Source: Venturia oleaginea (Eukaryota > Ascomycota > Dothideomycetes > Venturiales > Venturiaceae). From it: a stretch of DNA of 64,000 nt. The position numbers were made by a program, and so were the translations under genes. Under the pieces are notes generated by a model. It was not told the DNA's origin. It was given only the letters and a program-made list of their open reading frames with translations, and did not search any database. Numbering within the stretch: the first letter of the stretch is position 1; every line of letters starts with the position of its first letter. The stretch lies in the NCBI GenBank assembly GCA_013176395.1, contig JABMLP010000002.1, forward strand, positions 992,001-1,056,000. The letters are read 5' to 3'. Shown piece by piece: positions 33,313-44,767 of this stretch.

Positions 33313-35755
33313 TCAACTTTTCCCAGTAAAAGCACTCTGCACACTTCCAAACCTAGGTTTCGATTAGCACTGTTGTCAACCAGAGGAGCAAAGGGATAAA
33401 ACTCACCCTTGAGGACACTGCGATCCTAGCGCCACACTCCCACTCTTCATATAACATATCTTCGCCTTCTGACAAGCAACGCTTGTACAATTTGGACTCT
33501 TACTGCTTAACTTCCCCTGGTAAGAATTTTGAACACCAACTAGCGTAACATTTCTTTCCATAGCTTCCGTGACCTTGTGCCAGAATGTCGTATTCAGTGG
33601 TGCTGTAGCGGGCCAACCAGCCTGCGCAGCATATGTATCCCTTGTGGAATACTCGAGGGAGTATGTTGGACCGGTTTGATTCAACGCGCTGTAGGATGAC
33701 ACATTGGAGTAAATGGTGTAGGCTTCGTAGATGTTAAAGTCCCCAGTATCGACTTCGTACATGCGAAATCCGCTGTTTAGATTTGTCAGCGGAGTGACGG
33801 ACGGTCCAATCCAGCCAGTTGAGAGAGCGTGGACAGCATTCTGGGTGGTTCCATTGTTGGCATAGTAGACCATGAATTGATCTTCATGGGTATAGCCGAA
33901 GAAAATGTTCGCGATCACATGGGGTGAGTAGCGTGCGACAATCTGGTAGAAGAGATCTGTTGGGTTGGGAAGAGGATTGCTGCCGTCCCAACCTGAGAGA
34001 ACGTGACCCACAATCCAGACGCGCTCTCCGTGATCTTCGGCATATTGGAGTTCTTCAATCATCCACTTGAACATTCCCGAGTTGTAAGGATTGGTCGTGT
34101 TGATCAAGTTTAGAAAATTGGAGCGATACCAGAAGTCTGAAACAATGTTAGCAAGATATCGCACAAGCTCCCAGTTTAAAGATGCGCGAAGGAGCCTGTG
34201 CCAGCTCATCACCGCTAGTCCATCAATGTTTGCCTGCTTGGCCCGCCCAGGGACAGAGGTTTCGTTGGAACAGCAATCCTTCGAATCGAGATCGAGGTCG
34301 TAAAATTTCTGGCAAGTGCTTTTTTCATAATTGCCAGCATTTTGTAGCCATCAATCTCAATTTGAGCTTTAACCGTTGAATTGAGCTACTTCTTGGAGAG
34401 CCTGAATCGATGGACCCATTGTGACATCGAAAAGTCGACATTGAAATGCTTCGAAGCTTACCACTATTGAAAGTGATGATGCGAAGTCCGTAATGACTCT
34501 TAATAGAGTATCCAGCATAATGCGTCCTCGCCTCCTTAGCAGTAGCCGCATCGATCCAGCCCTCATGCTGCCACAATCCAGCGACGTGATCATAGTTCCA
34601 GGTTTGCTGCTGACCAAGTGGTCCGGGTAAGCTATGCGGCGCGTCAATAGCTTCAGGGTTGCTGTCGTGGTTTCCAAGAGCTGCGAAAACAGGCCCGGTG
34701 AAATATTGTTTCATCATTCCATTGACAGAAACCTCGGCGTACTCTGTATACGCTCTCGATAGCTCAGACTGCGGATCATGGCTGAACAGATCGCCTGTGT
34801 AAACAGTCCAAGCGAGTGGTTCCTTGCCCTTTCCTGTACCGGTTAGGGGTCCAACTGCTGCCAGAGCTGCAAGACCGAGATCGTAAGGCGTATCGCATTT
34901 GAAGGCGCCACAGGCTGGAGCTGGAAGCGTGATCTGACCAGTCGCGGGGGCGTTATTACTACGGCAGCAAAGACCAGATGAGCAATTGGCTTCCGATGAG
35001 ACCTTGTATCTTGGATCGAGATGGAAATCCGACATGTGCAGAACCTTGACTCGTTTACCACTCGCCTTCGGTACAGTTACGTTCACAGGTTTTGGTTTGA
35101 AAAGGCCGGTCGTATTGAGGGACGAAGTCAGCGGTTTGGAACAGAATGTGTTGCTGAGACTGTTGCAAATGTACCGTCCATCTTGTCCCGTAACATCAGC
35201 CAAAGCGAGGATTTGAGTCCAGATGGCACCGGAGTTTGTCGCTTCGTAGTTCTCCTCACATGTGGCATTGGAAAACAATTTGGAAGCCTTGCAGACACTG
35301 ATCAAAGCGTCGGGAACCAGTGATGGTGCAATTAAAGCAGCAGGCTGAGCGGCCGCAAGGGCAGCCTGGCAAATGGTGCAATTGCTACCAGACGTGGTGT
35401 TGATCACCTTGGATACATTGGCAATGACCTGAGCGATGAAAGTCTTTTGAGCGGCTGGAGAGAGCGAAGCGGTTGGGCTCGGATATACCACTGGGTCAAG
35501 ATTACTGCTGGGAATGGTGTCCGGATTGGTGAGGTTGTATGGGAATGTGATGTTTAAAATTGGATCGTATACTGCTGGTTGGGGTCCCCGAGTTGGTGAA
35601 GCTGGCAGGAAGTAGTAGCTCGAAAAGGCACTGGTAGGAAAACCTGGAGATGCAACATAGCTTGACGCCCCCGGAATACTTTTCAAGGCTGTGGTTGATG
35701 CAATAGACTGTAGCAAGAGCAGATAAAATGTCGAGGATGCTTTCGGGCTCGACAT
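33313..35755 (-). CDS. Secreted acid-sphingomyelinase-like phosphodiesterase
   Basis: Calcineurin-like metallophosphoesterase of the sphingomyelin phosphodiesterase group, expected in the secretory pathway, vacuole or wall. Three exons on the minus strand: 35755-34462, 34136-33407 and 33352-33313; introns 325 and 54 bp; product about 687 aa. A signal peptide (SSTFYLLLLQSIASTTA) precedes a saposin-like Cys region (NCTICQAAL...CKASKLF...C). Metal motifs: MSDFHLDPRY, YTGDLFSHD, ALGNHDSNP, VGHVLSGWDG, then FFGYTHEDQF, where relatives have GHTH. The tyrosine (codon 33892-33894) replaces a metal-binding histidine. Many N-glycosylation sequons (NVT, NTT, NCT) fit secretion. The last exon adds the family ending FGSVQSAFTGKS. 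In-frame ATGs at 35773 and 35869 would extend the N-terminus and bury the signal peptide; I prefer 35755. Confidence 0.88.
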
Positions 35756-36364
35756 CTTGGAGGACCCAAACATGACTGGAATGATGAAGCGAGGAGAAAG
35801 GATTGCGCGACTGATTTGTGCATATGTCAATTCGCAGATCAGAGGAGATGTGAAATATTCCTGGGACATGGCGCAGCAGAGATTTATAGCTGTCAGGAAC
35901 AGGGCGCACTTGCAAAAAGCTGGCAAGCTACTGACCAGCTAAAGCTCATGAGTAGCTCCCGAGGCCGCTCCATGTAGCTCTGCATAGCCTGGGAATATAT
36001 GACGAGGTTGACATTCATGCTTGGCGAATGAACGATCTTCTTGGGGAACACGTTTTAAGGTGTGGAGATAGCGCTGGTCAGCGCGGCACGAAGCTTGTTT
36101 GTCAGCCTCGCGATGCAGCCAATTCTGTTCCTTTTCGCCAGCCATCAGACAGCGCTTCTGTTTTGGAGTTGGTCTATTGAAGATCGAGAGAGTCGTATCC
36201 ATACGTGCGATGTGGGTAGATGAAGAGCATTGCAAGCCCCATTCCGCTCACTTGAGTTCGTATTGTGATCCTCATCACTGATCAGGTCTGTTTGATGGAT
36301 GATCCTAAAATTGCCTTTTTTTATTCGGCCCAGACCATTAGGTATTGTCCATCGCAAAAGCAAA
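35756..36364. other. Promoter region of the phosphodiesterase gene
   Basis: No gene supported. The phosphodiesterase frame stays open upstream to about 35926 with in-frame ATGs, so its 5' leader lies here. Confidence 0.5.
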
Positions 36365-37985
36365 TCACTCTTTTGCCGCTCTTCCGACCCGACGGGGATT
36401 TCTTTTCACTCGTTCCTGCTCTTCAGCTTCTTGTTCGTCCTCTTGTTGTCCTTTGACATATTTTATCCGCGCATCTCGTGGGTCTATGCCCCATTCTTCG
36501 AGATCAACGTAGTCCTCATTGTCGCTCATCTCGCCAATATGGCCTTCTGCTTTCGTCCAATTCCAGACATTGGTGCGCATTTCCATGGCCTTCAGCAACC
36601 CCGAGTGCATTTCTTTACACGATCTCACAATTTCTTCCTGCTTGGATATGTATGTTGTGAGAGCGAGGCGCGCCTCGTCGGCCATTTGGGGAGGAAGGCC
36701 TACGTTTGCACGTAGATCTTGTACTACAGATGGTGGAAATTGATAGAATGGGTGGATGAATGGAACGGATGAACTAGGAGAGACTGATTGGGCCAAAGAT
36801 GGTGTTCGGGTAGACTGATTCGCCTGGGCACGCGTCGTCATGCGGTGAGCTGGTGTTGCAGTAGAGTCTGCATCTCCCACTGGTGTACCTGTCTCTGCAT
36901 GTTCACCACCTTCAATTGTTTGCGCCAAGCTGCTGTCCTCCATTGTCGCATCCTCTGCTGTCCGCGTTGCACCGTTTGTAACGTGATTGCCAGATGTGCC
37001 GTTTGTTGTGGCACCGTTGGTGGGAGGATGTGTATGGTCCTTGGTTTCAACGTCTCGAGGCTCCCGTCCGTTCTCCACTACAACTGATCCGTTCGCCGCA
37101 GGCTCAATAGATATGGTCATATCGTCTGTCATTTGCGCGTCCTCTTGTTGAGATGCTGCTGCAGCATTAGTGCTGGGCGCTTCTCGAGCTTGCTGTACTT
37201 GCGGCACGTCTGCCGATATTGCTGCCGAAGATGTGATGCCACGGTGAATTCGTAGCACTGTATCATCATACGGCGTGTGGAATAAGCCCACTGGTGCCCA
37301 TTGAGAATCTCCGCGCATTTCTGTGAACAACCTCTTCATTTTCCACAGCACCCTCTGTTCACGATGGAGCATATCTTCCGCATTTCTTATCAGCTCTGGT
37401 AGGCCTTTTTCTCGGTATGGTAAAGATAAAGAGGGGTGTGTAGGAAGTTCGGAGGCAGCAGTGAGAGGTGCGAGAAGCTCTAGACACAGCTGGTTAGTTC
37501 AGAATGCCATGGTGGGCGGCAGAAGATGCTACCTTCTATTCTAATGTCTTTGTAAACATTTTCTTCCAGAGTTTCGTCGTCGTCGTCGACATCGCTCTCG
37601 TCTTCGATCACGTCGCCGTCGGGAGTGTAATATGGTGGATTGACAGAAATGATGTCGCGCTTGAAGCCCGCGTGTTCGATTGTCTAGGACGCGAATTAGG
37701 ACTCGAGGAAGGAAGATGTAGACCAAGGCTACCCACCTGTTTGAAAAGAGGGGAGTTGTTCAGTTTGCCCTCATGGACAAATCTGGCATTTCGATTGAGC
37801 TTGTTGCCGCGATTGCTGGATATGGGATTCGTATGGTCATAAACGTATGCTTTCAGGTACTGTTAGCTAAAGTTGTAGCTAAATAGCAGCGGGAAACACG
37901 TACGGTTGTCTCTCCCCAGCCTATTTTTCTTGACCTTCTCTATAAATTCGCCTATTATGAATTGCTGCTCTCGCTGTTGCGCCAT
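36365..37985 (-). CDS. RXT2: Rxt2-like subunit of the Rpd3L histone deacetylase complex
   Basis: Nuclear component of the large Rpd3 (Rpd3L) deacetylase complex, a repressor recruited to promoters. Four exons on the minus strand: 37985-37904, 37849-37737, 37683-37533 and 37479-36365; introns 54, 53 and 53 bp; product about 486 aa (yeast Rxt2 is ~430). The N-terminal Rxt2 domain begins EQQFIIGEFIEKVKKNRLG, continues YDHTNPISSNRGNKLNRNARF and INHAGFKRD-like EHAGFKRDIISVNPPYYTPDGD, then an acidic DESDVDDDDETLEE run and DMLHREQRVLWKMKRLF. The middle is a low-complexity Thr/Asn/Ala region. The C-terminus holds a coiled helix (EARLALTTYISKQEEIVRSC) and the end GRAAKE. It shares a 289 bp promoter with TRAPPC11. 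Confidence 0.88.
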
Positions 37986-38274
37986 AGTTCAGACGACGCG
38001 GAACCGATGCACGCCAGACGATTCTGAGTGGGGTTGTGGTCGCGAGCTACTGAATAGGGTTTTGTATGACTGGGAGGTATGCGATCTGGGTTTGCTTGTG
38101 TTCGTCTGTGTCTCGAAAGATGTTAGGTGGAAACGAGGCTTTCATGCTGTGGACATAATCGTGGACGAAATCCAGGGTCCAATCTTCTACCTCTCTAGAC
38201 AAACACCATGCCATAAACAACTTTCAGTACAGGAGACAGATGCGCTGACTCTGCATTGAGTGGCCTGGGATAAC
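37986..38274. promoter_or_regulatory. Divergent promoter between RXT2 and TRAPPC11
   Basis: 289 bp separate the two start codons. An upstream ATG at 38240 opens a two-codon frame (ATG CGC TGA) before the TRAPPC11 ATG, which would act as a minimal uORF if it is in the leader. Confidence 0.5.
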
Positions 38275-41200
38275 ATGGACAATACCGTTCAAATGGATAC
38301 TGGCTTCGAAGGGTACCCGAACGACTACGTCACCCACAACCTCCCTCTCATCGTGCTCTCCGGTCTCGTTGAAAGTCCTCCTCTGAACGACACGACGCGC
38401 TTTCCACCCGTATATGAGGGGACCGGAACCGATATAGAGTCAGAATTGCCTTTGGTGGCGGACAAAAGAGCTGCGCTTTTGCTGGAAGAATTTCGCAGCT
38501 GTGAGAAGAGTGACGAGGAGTGGAGTAGCAAACCAATTCAGGGCAAGAGTACTTTACTGGGCTTCAAGTTCCGAGCTGTTGGAAGGGTAGGTCAGCAATA
38601 TGGTGTATTCTCATTTCAGAACCACCAAGCTAAACAAACATAGGACTTTACACTCCCGCCTCACAAAGCCAGTCCTCCTTCAGAAGCTCTAGGAATAGAC
38701 CCTTTAACCTCTCCTAATTCAAAGTCTCCACCGCCATGGTCCCTCCACTCACCTCTCTCACCGCTCACTCCAGCTTCTCCGCTCTTCCCAGACGGTGTCA
38801 TGACGCCGCTATGGGTGGCCAAGCATCAGCACCTCGTACCCTCCGTGTTCATATCCTTCTTCGATTTCACCTCGGATCCTGCGCGGAACAGCTTGCTGGA
38901 TAATCAGCTGAAGAGTGAGATCAGTAACACCAAGGCTGCCCTTTATAGATCTGAGTACAAGACTCGCTATGTTGTGGTTCTGCTTAGCGACAAGACCATC
39001 TTACAAGCTCAAGATATCGAGGATCGCCTGGCAAACATCAGGCGCGCGACTGGGCTAGACCCAAAGAACGGCTTCTTCTTCATGCCTCCAAGTACCTCCA
39101 GAGTTGAGGTTGCCTCATTTGTTGAATCATTACTGTCCACCTTGCAACCTGTGTGTGTCGAATATTATAGAGACCTCACCAAGCATACTAGACGGAAGAA
39201 GAACCGCGGAAGTATTCCTCTGCCAACTGCGCCTCCCACTCGCGGGACTTCACAGACTCTGGCAGCCATTGGCTGGGCAGTGCGATATGACTTCAAATTG
39301 GGTGTGTTTGCTGAATTCCGCCAGGAAATGGACGCTGCCTGTCGACATTACAATTCTTGTTTGGAAGTACTGCTCGGGCCAGACGGCATTTTTGAGACCA
39401 CTGCAAGCTGGAGCCCACGATGGGACGAAGCTCGGCTGTTAGCTGACAGTGTGGCTTTCCGCATCATCCGCTGTCTTCTCTGGAGTAATGTGACAACTAC
39501 CGCTGTGGACTCATGGCAGAATTATAGGGATCGTTGGCGGGAATTGATTGACAGAAGAGGAAAAGGTACATCCAATTACGGTTGGGAGGCCTGGGAATCC
39601 AGATGGACAAGGATAATGGCCGAGCTGATTCGACGTTCTCATCTTGCAATTTTTTCGCAGCCCGACAGAGCTGAAGTCAAAATTTATGCTCCCCTGGAGA
39701 AATCTATTCCAATTGGTGAGCGTGTTCCTCCGTGGCACCATCTGCATCAACCCGGATATTGGTGGCGGCAAGCTGCAAAGTACACCTGGCGACGACGTCG
39801 TAGAGCACTAGAAATCCCCGAGGAAGACCGAACTCCTCCTGGACAATCGCCAGCATCGGCAATGGCAAGTAGATATGGCACATATGAGACGTATCTCTGC
39901 CCAGAACCACACTACGAGAATCCCCTCCAAGGCGGTCAAGGCTATGATCATTCCAAAGATATCATTAATGCTTTGGAAAAAGCAATAAGCTACTTACGTG
40001 CCCAGCCTCGAGCGACTGACGAGGTTTTGTTTGACAAAGCCAAGGAACTTATGAGGACACAGCAACACGACGAGGCTTTGAGCTCGCTTTTTCACCTCTG
40101 GGAGCAAATGGCATGGAGACGCGATCGATGGTGGAGACTGGTGTATGAAGTTACACGCAACCTTCATGAGTGTGCAAAGATTGTTGGTGATGCCAAAGTC
40201 GTTGCCGCGACAGAGTTCGAGCTGTACAACAGTGGTAAATTTTTCCGTGGCCGTTTGACTACAATTATTCTGACAAGACAATCTCAAGTTCTCCCGCTGG
40301 CTCGAAAACGGCAGTACGATCTTCTCGAATGCACAGCCTCATTGCCGCAGAGCAGTACCCTTTCACAATACCCAGGTGCTACAATTGAGTTATCGACGGA
40401 CAAAGTCGCGTCTTTCCGTTCGTTTATTCTTGATCGAGTCGGACCTCAACATTTGCTAAATCCTCTCAGTTTCTACTTCCATCGCATTCGCCGGTCTAGA
40501 AGGCAATGCTGGAGAACCCCTCTTGGCTCAACTGACCATCACTTCGAATGCGCATCAGGGTAGCGCGCCTGTCAGAATCAGCGAAGTTACCGTTCAGCTC
40601 GAAGGCTTAGCCAGTCACATTCTGATACAGCACAGTCAAGCCGATGCTGTGCCAAACCCATCAGTTTTGGAATTACAAACGCTAGTGCTCGAGGATAGCA
40701 CCACGCCTGGCTCACCGCCGTCATATTCCGGGCGGGCTAATCTTATCATTACAGCTGGACAAAGCATCGTCCTGGAGTTTCCTCTCATCTTTCGAGAAGC
40801 CGGACCTGTGGAGGCCTGTGAAATTATCCTTTCCATTGCCACGAGTCAATTCACACTGAATTATTTGACAAGACCAGAAGATAACCAGGCAGCAGCACTG
40901 TGGTGGAAGCAGGGAGTAGCAGGACTTCACAGCCGTCGCATATATCGAGAAGATGGCCCAAGAGTTCAAATTCTGCCCAGGCCGCCCAAGATGGAACTGA
41001 CTTTCCCACGGATTGACAAGCACTTCTACACCGATGAGACCATCCGCATTGACATCGAAGTAGCCAATTTTGAAGAAGAGGATACAGAAGCTACATTGGA
41101 GGCTCGACTCTTGACGCGCGACGGGCCCAATGAATTCATCTGGCTGTCTTCCGGAAAGTCTGGCATGGAGGAATTGACAACTGAGAATGCAGAAATAGAC

Positions 41201-42277
41201 CTGCCAGGACATGTGCTGGGTGTGCTCATTACTGGATCGAGAAAGACAGAGACAATTGAGTTTACTGCGCCCCCTTTGCCGACGGAGTATGTCATCGAGG
41301 TCAAGGTACTGTATCATCTTCTTAGCGATCGCGAGACACCTGTCTCAAGAACTCATTCGGAGAACCTGAACATCACGCGCGCTTTCGAGGCGAACTATGA
41401 TCTACAACCACGCATACATCCAGATCCATGGCCCACATTCTTTGGCGCATCATCAATACCGACTTCGGAGGAAGATAAATCTGCTAGAGGAATTTCGCAG
41501 CGATGGCATCTGTTATCCCTTCTCGCCAGCTTCGCCTACGAGGGTCTTATGATTGAGGATCTCCAACTTGACACCGTCACGCTGAGTGGCGGTGCGACCT
41601 TGACGTGGACGAAGCACAATCACCCAGAAGGCGACACCGAGATCGCTCCTGAACAACAAATTCCTAGAGACTTTGTGATAGAAATCAGAAAATCATCGTT
41701 AGAAGATCGGAGAGCGACCACAGTAGACCTGGGGTTGATCATACGATGGCGCAGACCAGAAGCAGGAAGTGCAGCAGTCACAAGCACAATCCCAGTCAAC
41801 TCCTACACTCTACCCAATAGCGAGCCTCGTGTCTTGGCCGCGGTGTCGAGACCAAAGCCAACTACGCCCATGGACGGAGAAGCAGCCCATGGCCCTGAGA
41901 CTGTCAATTCTTCCCTGATTGCTCTCACATACACACTCGAGAATCCAACAACCCATTTCCTGACTTTCGATCTAAACATGGAAATCAGCGAGACTTTCGC
42001 CTTCAGTGGTCCTGCAGTGCGGACACTGAATCTCCTTCCACTGTCGAGGGAGTCAATACGTTTCATTTTGATGCCCATGGGAGCCTCTGATCAGGCCGTT
42101 GAGCCACAAGATGAAGGAGACAAGGGCGGCGTATGGTTAGATGTCAGGTACAAGATTGTGGATCGATACTTCAAGAAAGTATTGCGTGTCTTGGCAGCCA
42201 GTGATGGAATTAGAGAGAGCATCAAGAATACCAAAAGTGGCGTGCTCAGCATCTGGGTACCCGATAGTGATGCTTGA
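38275..42277 (+). CDS. TRAPPC11: TRAPP complex subunit TRAPPC11 (foie gras/gryzun protein)
   Basis: Large subunit of the TRAPP III-type tethering complex that activates Rab1/Ypt1-type GTPases in ER-Golgi traffic and autophagy. Exons: 38275-38586, 38644-40417 and 40470-42277; product about 1297 aa. The first intron is 57 bp. The second is inferred because the reading frame changes between 40417 and 40500. A 52 bp intron at 40418-40469, with TTGCTAAAT and CTCTCAG but an unusual GTTCGT donor, restores the phase. The alternative is a one-base insertion near 40479. The foie gras domain occupies the middle (TLAAIGWAVRYDFKLGVFAE, DEARLLADSVAFRIIRCLLW, YWWRQAAKYTWRRR), and the gryzun beta-domain the C-terminus (EGNAGEPLLAQLTITSNAHQ through GVWLDVRYKIVDRYFKKVL). 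The 5' uORF noted upstream may temper translation. Confidence 0.88.
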
Positions 42278-42982
42278 TATATCGGCAAGGAAGAGAAGGG
42301 AGTCGAAACTGGGATTTCGAGTACCTATAGAGTTGTCTGTTCGGCAGGGAGCAGGACGGGTGCTCTCAGATTTTCTATTTTCTCCTGAGTTGGAACACCA
42401 GTAGGAAAGCATCGAGGCCGGATAAGAGATAACATAATATACCCACATCATCTCCTTGGGCGAACTCAGAACAGGTATGTTCTTGGAATTCTTGGTCACC
42501 TCTGGTTGAGTCTTTTCATCCATCGAGAGGAGAGAACAACAGCTGAAATCGGATCGTTAAGTACACGCAGGTTTCCCAACACGACAGAGCAGATTGAATA
42601 CATACAAACCTCCCAGTCCTTGGCAACCTTTCTCACTTGACGATGCTGATTGATTTCGTGTTCTGTGGACAAAACGTTTCTCAATCTTGGACATTGACCC
42701 TCATAATTCTGAAGCTTGGCTATCCTAACAGCTTTCAGATCTGCGGACAGTTATTTGTTACCATTTGCAGCGACCGATTCGTGACGAACGTCAAAAGATT
42801 GGCCGTTGATGTCCTGGTGGGAGCACTTCCCAACGGGCGACAACAACAATGACGAAACAACTCTATTACATTTCAGCAACCACCAACCACAACGAGTGAA
42901 AACACACATTGTGGAAAAAACTCACCAATCGCAACGCTATCATCTCTCCTTGACTCTGAATTGAAAATTTAAATACTCTGCT
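42278..42982. other. Region downstream of TRAPPC11, nothing recognised
   Basis: Only short open frames. No coding character, RNA gene or repeat could be supported. Confidence 0.45.
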
Positions 42983-43204
42983 ATGTACCTTTCCTCTTAT
43001 CATTACCCGTTTCCCACCACCCTTTTCGTATTGCTAGATCTTTCCCCTTCCTCTCAGATCGCCAAAATGAAGTTCCTCCTTCCCCCGTCTTTCTTTGTTT
43101 TGAGTGCGAACGCGGCATTCACCTGCAAACAACGCTCCCAAAGTATGCCTCTATGCTATGAACAGTCCAACACACAACCGGGCAAGAGAGCCAAAGCAGC
43201 GTAA
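42983..43204 (+). CDS. Candidate short hydrophobic/secreted peptide
   Basis: An open frame of 73 codons from the ATG at 42983, with a second ATG at 43067. From 43067 the product starts MKFLLPPSFFVLSANAAFTC, which looks like a cleavable signal peptide, followed by a short Cys-containing basic tail ending KAA. The sequence contains possible splice signals (GTATGC at 43145; GTGAGT near 43273). Joining them in phase could give a product with a membrane-like stretch (CAILIAFFFYIY), but several alternatives are equally possible. No family is recognised. It could be a small secreted protein or chance. Confidence 0.25.
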   Translation: MYLSSYHYPFPTTLFVLLDLSPSSQIAKMKFLLPPSFFVLSANAAFTCKQRSQSMPLCYEQSNTQPGKRAKAA

Positions 43205-43446
43205 CCCGGGAAGAATGGACAATCCGGAAAGCCACGACGAGAAGTAAAACCGGATACGATGGGTGGGGATCAATGTGAGTTTTCTGGTTATTTGTTGGGT
43301 GGTAGCGGAGGTGACTCACTAGGAAAAGGGGATGTGCCATCCTGATCGCCTTTTTCTTCTACATCTACCAAGAGAGAAGGAGGGAGGGAGGGGGCGAGGG
43401 AGCGAGGAACAGTCTACTTCACTAACAACTATTATCAAAAGGTATA

Positions 43447-43735
43447 ATGGCCGCTCGCGACACCTTCTCCGACACAGACAACGATCCCGCCTTCACCTGT
43501 CCGCCAGCTAAGAAACTTTCCCTAGTGGACCTTTTACCGTTCTCGTTGCCAACGGAAAAGACGGCGTGGTGTTGTCGGGAGATGGTGAGTTTTCCATTCC
43601 TTCCTCCATCTATACTCTTTCCTTCCTCTACAGTTTTTCCTTCTTTTGTAGTTTGCAAAGGTGAGATTCGATTGGGGAAATGCTGATTCATCTCTTTCTT
43701 GCTTAATTCCCTACTATCGCGATCAATGTGGCTAG
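43447..43735 (+). CDS. Candidate small hypothetical protein
   Basis: The ATG at 43447 opens a 46-codon exon (MAARDTFSDTDNDPAFTCPP...KTAWCCREM) ended by a GTGAGT donor at 43585. A pyrimidine-rich intron reaches TTTTGTAG at 43651. The next exon, 43652-43735, continues in phase (FAKVRFDWGNADSS) to a TAG, giving about 73 aa. The donor, polypyrimidine tract and acceptor are good. There is no homology I can name, and composition is not decisive. Confidence 0.35.
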
Positions 43736-44523
43736 TGATTGTGTTTTAATGGAGGATTGAGATGGTTTAGGTGATGGAATGGAATGGAGATGAAGATGGA
43801 GATACATATCTAGGATATGAATACATGAAAAAAAGGATTTCCATACCAAGATCGAAAATACCATAAACGAACAGGCGAATCGCTGAAGAAGCAGCGTCCA
43901 CACAAAACGGCAATCCGAGAATATGTCATTGCAACTTTCGCTTGCTTCCACCTCCATCGATGATAGGTTAGATACTACCTCCAGTGTCGAGCACACAGGC
44001 CAATATCCCCCAAGCCTCCGGAACCACGACATTTCATCACGATATTTTCTCGCAAGTCAAAAACTCTGCTAGCTCCAAGGTCAAAATCGATAGAATTCCA
44101 GCGACTTCAAGAAACGCTCATCCACAACTCTTTCTCGAAATCAATCCGAAGTTGCAAATGACACTATCAGATTCTGCTCGAATAGTACTGAATATGATGA
44201 AGCCACTGAGAAAGTAGAAGACGCAAAGGTCACCATGCAGTTTCTTGAACATGGGTGAGCAGATCAAACAGCCTCTATCATTACCAGACATCTCGGCCTC
44301 ATCGTCACTACATATAAAATACGCTTCCATCCATTCCCGCTTCCATACGCTCATCCCATTGAGAAATCCTATCCACAGCGATACGTGTAACCAAAGGATA
44401 TCCTCCACATCCAGCAGAAGACTCCACCATACATAACAGAACAGAGTGGGAGAGAGAAAAAAAATTAGGCGCAAACTCCGAAGCAATGCAAGGCTAAAAT
44501 GTAGAAATGTTGGAGGGGGGGTT

Positions 44524-44566
<43 letters not shown>

Positions 44567-44767
44567 ACGATGACTGAGCCACTCATATTGCCATGCGAAA
44601 GCAGCGGGTATAGTATCGACGACGAAAGGTTTGCAAATACCTTCCCCTTGTACTGAATCCAACGCCAACACGTATATGAACACCGAACGAGGAACCGATA
44701 GACAATCAATGCTGATGCAGTATACCATCCAACGTAAGATAGCTATGACGCCAAGAACTCCGTCGCT
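43736..44767. other. Region upstream of the homopolymer block and sirtuin 3' end
   Basis: No gene supported. The homopolymer block at 44515-44566 is described separately. The sirtuin stop codon lies at the right edge, so part of this is its 3' untranslated region. Confidence 0.45.
44515..44566 (+). repeat. Homopolymer block G7-T9-A33-G3
   Basis: Seven G are followed directly by nine T, then 33 uninterrupted A and GGG. It lies 3' of the minus-strand sirtuin, about 200 bp past its stop codon. Such a run is unique in the window and may be a real poly(A/T) tract or an assembly/consensus artefact. Confidence 0.95.

Noticed and set aside
34325..34461. Read-through C-terminus of the phosphodiesterase first exon (ending TKCWQL)
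   Set aside because: It breaks the conserved FNSDFWYRSNF block, which is restored only by splicing to 34136.
40523..40560. Separate gene starting at an ATG-like codon near 40523
   Set aside because: The codon is TTG and the sequence is the continuation of TRAPPC11 (the LLAQLTITSNAH block), so it is one gene with a frame change.
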